From Micromonospora sp. WMMD812 (GTDB taxonomy: Bacteria > Actinomycetota > Actinomycetes > Mycobacteriales > Micromonosporaceae): a stretch of 64,000 nucleotides of DNA. The DNA lies in NCBI RefSeq assembly GCF_027497215.1, contig NZ_CP114904.1, positions 5,909,001 to 5,973,000 on the forward strand. The letters run 5' to 3'. The notes beneath the pieces were generated by a model. The model did no database searches. It saw only the letters and a list, made by a program, of their open reading frames with translations, and was not told where the DNA came from. The position numbers and the translations under genes were made by a program. The stretch's first letter is position 1. Every line of letters begins with the position of its first letter. This document shows, in pieces, positions 1 through 7,278 of the stretch.

Positions 1-10
1 CTCGCGCGGA

Positions 11-27
11 AGGGTGCCTCGCACCCT
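11..27. terminator. Short GC-rich hairpin at window edge
   Basis: Seven-base perfect stem AGGGTGC/GCACCCT with a three-base loop. It may end a gene lying left of the window. No T-run follows, so terminator function is inferred from shape only. Bases 1-114 otherwise show nothing I can name. Confidence 0.3.
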
Positions 28-114
28 GCCACAGCGCTGCCGTCCGCGCCTCCCTCCGTGGGGCGACCGTAAATCGATGGACGGCGGCGGCCGTCGACGG
101 TGATCGTTGGCGGC

Positions 115-852
115 ATGCAGCAGGAGGAGATCTGGGACGTCGACGCCGCCCAGCGCTACGACACACCCGACGCCGGCATGTTCGCGCCCGAGGTCCTGGG
201 GCCGACCGTGGACCGCCTCGCCGAGCTGGCGGGCGACGGACGGGCGCTGGAGTTCGCCATCGGCACCGGGCGGGTGGCTGTCCCGCTCGCCGAACGCGGG
301 GTGCCCGTCACCGGCATCGAGCTGTCCGGTCCGATGATCGAGCGCTTGCGGGAGAAGGTGGACGAGGCCGCGATCCCGGTGGTCGTCGGCGACATGGCGA
401 CCGCCACCGCCCCGGGCGAGTACACCCTCGTGTACCTGGTCTACAACACGATCTCCAACCTGCTCACCCAGGCCGAGCAGGTCGAGTGCTTCCGCAACGC
501 GGCGCGGCACCTCGCGCCGGGCGGCCGCTTCGTGATCGAACTCTGGGTGCCCGAGCTGCGCAAGCTCCCACCCGGTTCGGAGGCGGTGGTCTGGCGGTCC
601 GAGCCCGGCTACATCGGCCTCGACACGTACGACGTCCTGCGGCAGCAGGTGGTGTCGCACCACGTCCGGTTCGACGACACGAAGCAGGCGCGGCTGACCC
701 GCAGCCCGCACCGCTACATCTGGCCCGCCGAGCTGGACCTGATGGCCCAGTTGGGCGGGTTCGCGCTGGAGTCCCGGCACGCGGACTGGACGGGGACCGA
801 GTTCACGGCCGACTGCCGGTCCCACGTGTCCGTCTACCGCCTGGAGAAGTAG
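115..852 (+). CDS. Class I SAM-dependent methyltransferase
   Basis: A 245-residue soluble protein with a Rossmann-type methyltransferase fold. Motif I is LEFAIGTGR at about residues 45-53, followed by the beta-2 acidic residue in GIELS (about 67-71), both expected to bind S-adenosylmethionine. The middle (YLVYNTISNL) fits the usual motif II-III region. The substrate cannot be told from sequence. I chose the ATG at 115; a GTG at 100 would add five residues, and neither has a clear ribosome binding site. The gene stands alone and converges on a small membrane protein, with a stem-loop between them. Confidence 0.8.
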   Translation: MQQEEIWDVDAAQRYDTPDAGMFAPEVLGPTVDRLAELAGDGRALEFAIGTGRVAVPLAERGVPVTGIELSGPMIERLREKVDEAAIPVVVGDMATATAPGEYTLVYLVYNTISNLLTQAEQVECFRNAARHLAPGGRFVIELWVPELRKLPPGSEAVVWRSEPGYIGLDTYDVLRQQVVSHHVRFDDTKQARLTRSPHRYIWPAELDLMAQLGGFALESRHADWTGTEFTADCRSHVSVYRLEK

Positions 853-866
853 CGGCGGCTGATCGT

Positions 867-902
867 GGTAGCCGGGCTGTCCGACTGCGCGGCCCGGCTA
901 CC
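867..902. terminator. Bidirectional terminator hairpin
   Basis: Perfect 11-bp stem GGTAGCCGGGC/GCCCGGCTACC with a 14-base loop, just after the methyltransferase stop and before the end of the convergent membrane-protein gene. Its position fits termination in both directions. Confidence 0.6.
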
Positions 903-954
903 GGGTCAGCAGCCGGCTGTCGACCGACGTGGCCGGCCAGGGGCGACGTGCCGA

Positions 955-1521
955 TCAGGCCGGCGCGTCGGCCCGGCGGGCGAGCGCACGCCGCCGGATC
1001 ACGAGGGCGACCGCGAATCCCGACAACAGGAGGACCAGGAACGGCAGCAGGCCGGCGTCCTCCGACATCCGCACCCACAACGGCGTCTCGACCCCGCTGC
1101 CCGGCTCGCCCAGATCCGTCACCCCACCCGTCATGGCGGCGGGCAGCCACAGCAGCGCGTACTCCCGCGGGGCTTCGGTCGCGCTGAACCTGGCGACCAC
1201 GAACGCCACCATCGCGGCCTGGGTCGCGGCGACTCCGCCCAGCACGGCGACCGCGACGGCCAGCGCCGGGCGCAGCCGCTGCGCTACGAGGACGGTGGCC
1301 AGCAACAGGACGCCCCACAGCAGGACGGCCAGCCCGACCGCGGCCGACCGGCCACCGAGCGGCCCGGTGAGCACCGTCAACAGCACGGCCGCCGCCGCGA
1401 GGACGGCAAGCAGGGGTACGGGTGCCAGACGCACCCGGCCGGCCAGCGACCCGCCCAGCAGTGCCGCACCCGTCAACAGCACGAGGACGGCACCGGAGAA
1501 GAACAGGACCTCGTCGGACAT
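955..1521 (-). CDS. Small multi-pass membrane protein, unknown function
   Basis: A 188-residue hydrophobic protein with about five predicted membrane segments, for example around LFFSGAVLVLLTGAALLGG near the N-terminus and LLPFLVLLLSGFAVALVI near the C-terminus, ending in a basic RRRALARRAD tail. I recognise no catalytic or binding motif. The ATG at 1521 was chosen because GAGGGG lies about ten bases upstream; an in-frame start 27 codons further up would add a soluble, unlikely N-terminus. No operon partner is seen. Confidence 0.6.
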   Translation of the reverse strand: MSDEVLFFSGAVLVLLTGAALLGGSLAGRVRLAPVPLLAVLAAAAVLLTVLTGPLGGRSAAVGLAVLLWGVLLLATVLVAQRLRPALAVAVAVLGGVAATQAAMVAFVVARFSATEAPREYALLWLPAAMTGGVTDLGEPGSGVETPLWVRMSEDAGLLPFLVLLLSGFAVALVIRRRALARRADAPA

Positions 1522-1634
1522 TGTCCCGGCACCCCTCTGTGTCGGCAGTGGACGGTGTGACAGCAGACGATATCGGCAGGGAGCCGCTTTCGCGTACCCC
1601 ACGTCGGGTTCTGCGACACGACCGGAGAGGGTTT

Positions 1635-1979
1635 TCAGGCGATGAGCAGGCGAAGGCCAAGCTCTGCCGCGTCGAGATCAACGAGGTCGCGGTTGCGTTC
1701 CGCCCACCGACCCGAGGCGAGTCGCGAGTAAGCCAGAACCGACGCAGCCATGCGGTGTCACTGCTGTCGTGCGTGAACACCACCACGCGACGAGCGACGC
1801 GCCGCATCTCGCGCAGGCCCGCGATCGGGTCCGCCAGTGATGGATGGCTCGTAGGAGCCGGTACCGGCTCCGACATTCAACACCGTCCGCGTGTCGCCGA
1901 GCGCGGCCCAGACCCGTGCGGCGATCCGCGGCTCGGTGCGCCGCGTCACGGTGTACGTGGCTCCGATGGTGTCGTACAA
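1635..1979 (-). pseudogene. Decayed class I methyltransferase, two internal deletions
   Basis: The first ~45 codons (MYDTIGATYTVTRR, then motif I LNVGAGTGSYEP) are a normal methyltransferase start. After YEP the homology jumps into another frame with DPIAGLREMRRVARR and RFWLTRD, then returns to the first frame for LASGRWAERNRDLVD and a normal C-terminal end LGLRLLIA with a stop at 1635. Intact relatives are roughly 250 residues, so I estimate that about 80 codons are lost at each junction; this rests on recalled family architecture. Motif I survives, but the core fold cannot. No reading frame spans the gene. Confidence 0.75.
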
Positions 1980-2097
1980 CTGCGCGCTGGACCTGTCGCC
2001 GCCTCTCTGGCTGTCACCAGCCCCCGCCGCGCACGGGCGCTGGCGTCACTGCTCCGCTGGGCTGGGCATCGACAAACCCGTCGACCTGCGGCGACGG

Positions 2098-2173
2098 TGG
2101 TGCGCCCGGCAGGATTCGAACCTGCGGCCTTGGGATTAGAAGTCCCCTGCTCTATCCGCTGAGCTACGGGCGC
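2098..2173 (-). tRNA. tRNA-Arg (anticodon TCT)
   Basis: Full cloverleaf on the minus strand. The acceptor stem is GCGCCCG/CGGGCGC, the anticodon loop CTTCTAA reads TCT, and the T-arm carries GGTTCGAATCC. The discriminator A is followed by an encoded CCA at 2100-2098. It would decode AGA/AGG, rare codons in this genome. Confidence 0.95.
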
Positions 2174-2363
2174 GTGGCGTGGTGTCGCGCCAAGAGGGTA
2201 CCGCCCGCCCGCCCGCTGATCGAGGCAACGGGTGTCGGGCCGTGCTGCCGATCAGGTTCGCACGCTGCGCCGGCACCCGGCGACAGGTTTCCGCAGCCAG
2301 CCCGTCCTGCCGGACTCGTCATGACCGGGTGCTGGATCGCGCGGGCCGGGGGGTCGCGCCGCG

Positions 2364-2369
2364 TACCCT
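2364..2369 (+). promoter_or_regulatory. -10 box TACCCT, leaderless start
   Basis: TACCCT lies seven bases before the GTG at 2377, the spacing expected if transcription starts at the start codon. No Shine-Dalgarno sequence is present. Confidence 0.5.
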
Positions 2370-2376
2370 CGGCGAC

Positions 2377-3081
2377 GTGCTGCTTGACCCGGACGCCGAG
2401 AACGACGTCGCCTACGAGCTCTGCCAGATCGTCGGTCGCGCGATCCTCCCGTACTCCCGTGGCGAGGACGACCGCGACGGCGCCGGCACCGCCTTCTTCT
2501 TCCGGACCGGGAGCGGGGAGTACCTGCTGACCGCCGACGCGCTGACCGGCGCGACGCTCGGTGAGCTCGGGCTGCGGGGGAGCGTCACCGAGCCGGCCGG
2601 CGTCGCCCCGGACTCGGTGGCGGTCGCCGGGGGCGCGACGGGGTGGGTCTGCCAGCCGGGAAGCGGCGTGGCGATCCTGCCCACCACCGGCCTGCACCGG
2701 CAGGCGCGCGACGGCGGCTGGGCGTGGCGGACCCAGCCGGTGGCCGATGTCATCGCGGCCGACGGGGACGTGATCGGGCGGATCGACGCCACGCCGGGTT
2801 CCGCCTTCGTGCTCGCCCACGGGGTGCGGGAGGACGGGTCGCGGCCGCTGGAGGTGGCGATCGAACGCGTTGTCCGCGCGGACGACGAGGTCCGGATCAC
2901 CACGACGTTGCCGGCCGGGTACGTCGGCGCGCCGGTGTTCGGCGTGCAGGCGGACGCGGACGGGGCGCTGACCCTGCACTGCCTGGGCCTGGTGCTGCCC
3001 GGCACGGACGGCGGACACCAGGTGGCGACCTTCGACGAGATCCGGGCGGCCCTTCCCCCGGCCGGGGCGGGCACGGACTGA
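2377..3081 (+). CDS. Trypsin-fold-like protein lacking catalytic residues
   Basis: A 234-residue protein with the layout of a short cytoplasmic trypsin-like domain: GTAFFFRTG (about 38-46), LLTADALTG (50-58), GVAILP (97-102) and GYVGAPVFG (181-189). In active relatives these read roughly TAAH, DVAVL and GxSGSPVF, so His, Asp and Ser all appear replaced here. I infer a non-enzymatic trypsin-fold protein; role unknown. The GTG at 2377 is preferred over a longer frame from 2179, because homologous-looking sequence starts there and a leaderless promoter fits. It converges with the downstream hydrolase. Confidence 0.6.
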   Translation: MLLDPDAENDVAYELCQIVGRAILPYSRGEDDRDGAGTAFFFRTGSGEYLLTADALTGATLGELGLRGSVTEPAGVAPDSVAVAGGATGWVCQPGSGVAILPTTGLHRQARDGGWAWRTQPVADVIAADGDVIGRIDATPGSAFVLAHGVREDGSRPLEVAIERVVRADDEVRITTTLPAGYVGAPVFGVQADADGALTLHCLGLVLPGTDGGHQVATFDEIRAALPPAGAGTD

Positions 3082-3178
3082 TCCGGCCCGTTCGGCACCC
3101 GGCCGACCGGAGGGCCTGCGCGCTCCTCGGGTGCCACTCGTTCCGGCGGCGGTTCGGCGGGTGGGACCTGGATAGGCG

Positions 3179-3214
3179 TTATGACGCAGAGTCATAAATA
3201 TGCCGCAGAGTCAT
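3179..3214. promoter_or_regulatory. Operator-like palindrome with adjacent direct repeat
   Basis: TTATGAC-N5-GTCATAA (3179-3197) has perfect 7-bp arms. The core CGCAGAGTCAT (3185-3195) recurs at 3204-3214, 19 bp downstream. The block is much AT-richer than its surroundings. It sits between the 3' ends of two convergent genes, so no gene it would control is evident. Bases 3082-3342 otherwise hold nothing I recognise. Confidence 0.4.
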
Positions 3215-3342
3215 CGTGCCCATCCGGATGACCCTGGAGGGCGCGAGAGGCGTGGTCCGACGCACGCGGCGATCCGTCTGGTCGGGCATCAGGCCGGCGC
3301 TCGTGTGGCGCCGACGCCGCACGAGCTCACGCGCCCACCGGA

Positions 3343-4431
3343 TCAGCTGCCGGTCGGGGTCGCACCGGCCGGGTCGGCGTCCGCGGCGCGCCGGCTGGTC
3401 GGGACCGCCGCCGGGTCCGCGTCGTCCGGGCCGCTGCCGCCCGCCGCGACCGTCGTGTCGCTGCCGTCCGCCGGGGCCGTCGGCCCGGCGCCGAGGAACG
3501 CCTCGGCCCAGCGGCCGACCTCGGTGAAGACCTTCTCCCGTACGGCGGGGCCGGAGAGCGTGAGGTCGTGCATGCCCCCGTCGAAGCGGGCCAGGGTCAC
3601 GTGCCGGCCGAGGCGGGGCGCGTACCGGACCATGTGCTCGACGTCCAGGACGGCGTCGGCCAGCCCGGCGGACTCGTGCCAGCTCCGGCCCTTGAACGAC
3701 CGGGTGGAGCAGGCCAGCAGCACCGGCACCGGGATCTCCAGCCCGGCGCGCAGCTGCCGCTGGGCGGTGCGGATCGCGCCAAGCCAGCCGGCCCGGACGG
3801 GGAACCCGGCGAGCGGCTTCCAGGTCAGGTCGTAGCTCCACTCGCCGCGGTGGTCGGCGTGGATGCTCTCGCCGTACACCGTGCCCAGGCCGAACGGGAG
3901 GACGCGGTGCGGCGCCCGGCGGCCCAGCCGGGAGACGGCGGCCGCGAGGGGTCGCCGTACCGCCCAGGGGGCGTTGATGTCGAAGAACGGGCTGTTGAGG
4001 AAGATGCCGTCGACGATCCCGGCGTCGCGTCGGGCGTGCGCCCACAACGAGATGATCAGGCCGCCGGTGGAGTGGCCCATCGCGAGTACGGTGTCGTGCC
4101 CGTCGTCGGCGCGGATGATCTCGGCCGCGGCGTCCAGCTCGGGAAAGTAGTCGGCCAGGTCGCGGCAGAAGTTCGGGGTCTGGTGGGGGAGCAGGCTGCG
4201 GCCGTACTTGCGCAGGTCGAGCGCGTAGAAGTCCCAGCCCCGCTCGGCGAAGGAGTCGGCCAGATGCGTCTGGAAGAAGTAGTCCACGAAGCCGTGGACG
4301 TAGAGCACGGCCCGGCGGGTGGGCCGGTCGGCGCGCCGCCGGACCAGCGTGGCGACCACCGGCCCCTCGTCGTCGGTGCCCAGGTCGATCGTGTGCCGCT
4401 CGTAGGGCGGCCCCAGCACGTCCGGTTCCAC
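3343..4431 (-). CDS. Alpha/beta hydrolase (lysophospholipase / serine aminopeptidase S33 type)
   Basis: A 362-residue alpha/beta hydrolase. The oxyanion region is YVHGF (about 44-48), the nucleophile elbow GHSTGG carries Ser121, an acidic candidate lies in the ADAVLDVEH region (about 259-263), and the catalytic His is in GGMHDL (about His288). The arrangement resembles monoacylglycerol lipases and other Hydrolase_4 enzymes; the substrate is unknown. The last ~45 residues are an Ala/Asp/Pro-rich tail. The GTG at 4431 is chosen because a -10-like TACCGT lies seven bases upstream; an upstream frame start at 4509 lacks such support. No signal peptide is seen. Confidence 0.75.
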   Translation of the reverse strand: MEPDVLGPPYERHTIDLGTDDEGPVVATLVRRRADRPTRRAVLYVHGFVDYFFQTHLADSFAERGWDFYALDLRKYGRSLLPHQTPNFCRDLADYFPELDAAAEIIRADDGHDTVLAMGHSTGGLIISLWAHARRDAGIVDGIFLNSPFFDINAPWAVRRPLAAAVSRLGRRAPHRVLPFGLGTVYGESIHADHRGEWSYDLTWKPLAGFPVRAGWLGAIRTAQRQLRAGLEIPVPVLLACSTRSFKGRSWHESAGLADAVLDVEHMVRYAPRLGRHVTLARFDGGMHDLTLSGPAVREKVFTEVGRWAEAFLGAGPTAPADGSDTTVAAGGSGPDDADPAAVPTSRRAADADPAGATPTGS

Positions 4432-4438
4432 GAACGCG

Positions 4439-4444
4439 ACGGTA
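4439..4444 (-). promoter_or_regulatory. -10 box TACCGT, leaderless start
   Basis: Read on the minus strand, TACCGT ends seven bases before the hydrolase GTG at 4431. Confidence 0.4.
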
Positions 4445-4537
4445 CGCCGGCAAGCTACCGGGCGGTAGCCCCGAGCGCCGCCGACGCCGCGACCCCCACC
4501 CGGCCGCACCTGCCGGCGGGGGCCACGGGCGTACGGG

Positions 4538-4951
4538 TCAGGCGGTCTCGGCGTCCGCGCGCTCCTGGTCGGCCGGCGCGGCCTGGCCGCCCGGCTGGCC
4601 GATCTCGCGTACGTGCTTGTTGTGCCGCGGCTCCTGCCGGGTTTTCGCGTCGTTCAGTCGCCGCCGCAGGTCGTCGCGGGCGTCGTTGAGCGCGGCCCGC
4701 AGGTCCTCCTCGGCCGAGGTGGTGACGATCTTCTGCCGGCCGGCGATCCAGCACTCCAGGGTGACCTTCTGCCCGCGCGCGTCCCGGTCCTTGACCGACA
4801 CCTCCAGTTCGGTGGCGTCGGCGTGGAACGCGGCCAGCCGTGCGTCCAGCGGGGCGAACTGGTCCACGATCCAGTTGCGGTCGCCCTGCGAGAAGCCGGC
4901 CCCGACGCGCAGGCACTCCGCCACGGTCGCCGGGTTCGTCACGGCGCTCAT
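4538..4951 (-). CDS. HPF/RaiA-family ribosome-associated protein
   Basis: A 137-residue protein with a single hibernation-promoting-factor fold: a beta strand with VSVKDRDARGQKVTLECWI (about residues 50-68), then RQKIVTTSAEEDLRAALNDARDDLRRRL, the long basic helix that binds the 30S decoding site in this family. The tail is charged and disordered. It lacks the C-terminal dimerisation domain of long HPF, so by analogy it resembles short HPF/YfiA-like proteins. The ATG at 4951 has AGGTGCGGCG just upstream. It is divergent from the ssb gene. Stationary-phase or stress expression is expected of the family but not shown here. Confidence 0.75.
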   Translation of the reverse strand: MSAVTNPATVAECLRVGAGFSQGDRNWIVDQFAPLDARLAAFHADATELEVSVKDRDARGQKVTLECWIAGRQKIVTTSAEEDLRAALNDARDDLRRRLNDAKTRQEPRHNKHVREIGQPGGQAAPADQERADAETA

Positions 4952-5120
4952 CGCCGCACCTGGCCAGGGACGCGGGTCGGGCCGGTGGTAGTCGTGATCA
5001 TGGGCGCTGCCCCCTCGTTCGACGTGATGGTCGGCGGTGCGGTTGATCAAATCCATACCCAGCCCGGCCGGCTCCGGAACCGGTGCCGCGCGCCTAGCAG
5101 ATGTGAGCTTGATCAGGGCG

Positions 5121-5147
5121 TTGTCCACGGTGGCCGCGTCGTCCACA
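5121..5147 (+). promoter_or_regulatory. Two DnaA-box-like sequences before ssb
   Basis: TTGTCCACG (5121-5129) and TCGTCCACA (5139-5147) each match the actinobacterial DnaA box TTGTCCACA at eight of nine positions, in the same orientation, in the divergent promoter region. A chance match is quite possible. Confidence 0.25.
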
Positions 5148-5239
5148 GACCGACCGGCGGTGGTGGTCCCGGCGGGCCGGGGCGGGCCAGGCTCGGCACG
5201 AGTCGACTCGCGATGCAGGCCCCAACCCCTGGAGGGAAG

Positions 5240-6127
5240 ATGTTCGACACGTACGTCACGATTGTCGGAAATATTCTGACGGCGCCCGAGTGGCGACGCA
5301 CCACCCAGAGCAACACCCTGGTGGCCAACTTCAAGGTCGCCTCGACGGCCCGGCGGCTCGACCGGGACAGCGGTCGCTGGGTCGACGGCAACAGCCTGCG
5401 GGTCCGTGTGAACTGCTGGCGGAAGCTCGCCGAGGGGGTGGCCGCCTCGGTGATGGTCGGTGACCCGGTGGTGGTCTGCGGCCGCCTCTACACCCGCGAC
5501 TGGACCGACGACGCGGGCAACCACCGCACGCTCTACGAGCTGGAGGCGGTGGCCGTCGGCCACGACCTGTCCCGCGGCCGGGCCCGGTTCCTGCGCAACC
5601 GGCCGAGCATGGCGACCAGCGCCGTCGAGGACGCCGAGGCCGAGAGCCGGGTCCACGGCGAGCAGACCGAACCGGTGCCCGACGGGCAGGCCCCCGCGCT
5701 GCCCGACCGCCGCTCGCTCGACGACGACTTCGACCTGCCCGACTTCAGCGGCCCCCGGGCCGGCCGCGCCGTGCCCTCGGCCGCCCCGTTCGTCGGGGCC
5801 GCGGGTCCGGTGGACCCGTTCGCCGGCGCGGGCAGCCACGACGAGGCCCCGTTCGGGGCGGCGAGCGGTGACGACGAGGACCCGTTCGCGCGGGCGGTCG
5901 GCGAGGAGGACTCCTTCGCGCGAGCGGTCGGCGACGAGGGCTCGTCCGCGCGAGCGGGCGCCGACGACGAGGGCCCGGACGAGGCCGGCGAACCGGCGGG
6001 CGGCGACGAAGTGGCGCCGCTGCCCGGCGAGCCCGAGGGTGACGGCGAGCTGGACCCGGTGCCGGGACCCGGGGCGCCGGCCGGCCGCGGTAGGCGGGGT
6101 CGGGGGCGGGTGCCCCAGCCGGCGTGA
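5240..6127 (+). CDS. ssb: Single-stranded DNA-binding protein with long acidic linker
   Basis: A 295-residue protein. Residues 1 to about 110 form an OB-fold SSB domain, starting MFDTYVTIVGNILTAPEWR with LRVRVNCWRKLAEG and VVVCGRLYTRDW. The remaining ~185 residues are an Asp/Glu/Ala/Pro-rich linker with imperfect repeats (DPFARAVGEE, DSFARAVGDE). Typical SSBs end in an acidic tip that recruits repair and replication partners; this one ends in a basic RGRRGRGRVPQPA. The ATG at 5240 follows GGAGG at 5231. It looks like a second, accessory SSB, comparable to the one near EttA in mycobacteria. Confidence 0.9.
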   Translation: MFDTYVTIVGNILTAPEWRRTTQSNTLVANFKVASTARRLDRDSGRWVDGNSLRVRVNCWRKLAEGVAASVMVGDPVVVCGRLYTRDWTDDAGNHRTLYELEAVAVGHDLSRGRARFLRNRPSMATSAVEDAEAESRVHGEQTEPVPDGQAPALPDRRSLDDDFDLPDFSGPRAGRAVPSAAPFVGAAGPVDPFAGAGSHDEAPFGAASGDDEDPFARAVGEEDSFARAVGDEGSSARAGADDEGPDEAGEPAGGDEVAPLPGEPEGDGELDPVPGPGAPAGRGRRGRGRVPQPA

Positions 6128-6264
6128 GCCCACGCACGGCCGGCCCGACGGGGGCGGGGTGGCGGCGGCGACGCCGACGTCACCCCGTGCCGGCCGGCTC
6201 CGGGCCGCGGCCGGGCCGGTCCGCGGGCCGGCTCGTCTAGGCTGGCCGGCCGGAGGTGGTGCGC

Positions 6265-7278
6265 GTGCGGCAGTCGGCGCCGGTGGCGAACGCGGCGGGA
6301 CTTGTGGCGGGGTACGCCCTGGACAGGCTGCTCGGCGATCCGCGCCGCTGGCACCCGGTGGCCGGGTTCGGCCGCGCGGCCGGTGCCCTGGAGCGACGGG
6401 TCTACCGGCCGGAGCAGCGCGCCGGCGTCGCCTTCACCGCGCTGGCCGTCGGCGTGCCGGTGCTGCTCGGCGCGGCCGCCACGGTGGCCACCCGGCGCCG
6501 GCCGCTCGCCCGGGCGGCGCTGGTCGCGGCCGGCACCTGGACGGTGCTGGGGGGCCGCACCCTGCGCCACGAGGCCGAGGTGCTGGGCCGGTCGCTGCGT
6601 GACGGCGACCTGCCGGCCGCGCGGCAGCGGCTCGGCCACCTCTGTGGGCGGGATCCGTCGACGCTGGACGAGCCGGAGCTGGCCCGGGCCACCGTCGAGT
6701 CGGTCGCCGAGAACACGTCCGACGCGGTCGTCGCCCCGCTGCTCTGGGGTGCCGTCGCGGGCCTGCCCGGCCTGCTCGGCTACCGCGCGGCGAACACCCT
6801 CGACGCGATGATCGGGCACCGCTCCCCGCGGTACGCCCGGTTCGGCACCCCGGCCGCCCGCCTCGACGACTTGCTCAACCTCGTGCCGGCCCGGCTGACC
6901 GGAGTGCTCACCGTCGCGCTGGCTCCGGTCGGTAACGGCAACCGGGAGCGGGCGTGGCGGGTGTGGCGTCGTGACCGCAACGACCACCCGAGCCCGAACG
7001 CCGGCCAGTGCGAGGCGGCGATGGCCGGGGCGCTCGGCGTGCGGCTGGGTGGGCGCAACGTCTACTTCGGGCGGTCGGAGGTGCGGCCGTTCCTCGGAGA
7101 CGGCCCCCGGCCGCAGGCGCGGCACCTCCGGCGGGCGGCCCGCATCTCCGGGGCGGTCGGGTTGGCGGCCCTCGCCGTGGCGGCGGCCTACCCGCTGACC
7201 GCCGGCCGCCTGGTGTCCGCCGCCGGTCGGCGCGGCCTCCGGGGGCTGGGCCCGCTCGGTCGGAGGCGGCGACGGTGA
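6265..7278 (+). CDS. cobD: Adenosylcobinamide-phosphate synthase CobD/CbiB
   Basis: A 337-residue integral membrane enzyme that attaches the aminopropanol arm to adenosylcobyric acid late in cobalamin synthesis. Diagnostic stretches are [18 protein letters not shown] near the N-terminus, [29 protein letters not shown] and [21 protein letters not shown], all conserved in CbiB. Three GTG codons lie close together; the third (6265) has GGAGG at 6252-6256 at proper spacing and is chosen. The stop overlaps the start of cobQ (GTGA), indicating translational coupling. No cobalamin riboswitch is visible upstream. Confidence 0.92.
   Translation: MRQSAPVANAAGLVAGYALDRLLGDPRRWHPVAGFGRAAGALERRVYRPEQRAGVAFTALAVGVPVLLGAAATVATRRRPLARAALVAAGTWTVLGGRTLRHEAEVLGRSLRDGDLPAARQRLGHLCGRDPSTLDEPELARATVESVAENTSDAVVAPLLWGAVAGLPGLLGYRAANTLDAMIGHRSPRYARFGTPAARLDDLLNLVPARLTGVLTVALAPVGNGNRERAWRVWRRDRNDHPSPNAGQCEAAMAGALGVRLGGRNVYFGRSEVRPFLGDGPRPQARHLRRAARISGAVGLAALAVAAAYPLTAGRLVSAAGRRGLRGLGPLGRRRRR

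Noticed and set aside
1891..2162. Plus-strand frames ending RQDSNLRPWD and containing GRIRTCGLGIRSPLL
   Set aside because: These are translations across the antisense strand of tRNA-Arg, another classic false protein.
2164..3195. Long minus-strand frame opposite the trypsin-fold gene
   Set aside because: Arg/Pro/Gly-rich shadow frame caused by high GC; no domain, and it crosses a tRNA-sized gap and the intergenic palindrome.
6128..6264. Considered as a cobalamin riboswitch before cobD
   Set aside because: Too short and no B12-box-like core is visible; GC-rich hairpins here look like the ssb terminator.
5533..7125. 530-codon minus-strand frame opposite ssb and cobD
   Set aside because: Low-complexity antisense translation of the ssb linker and cobD; no start signal and no homologous motif.
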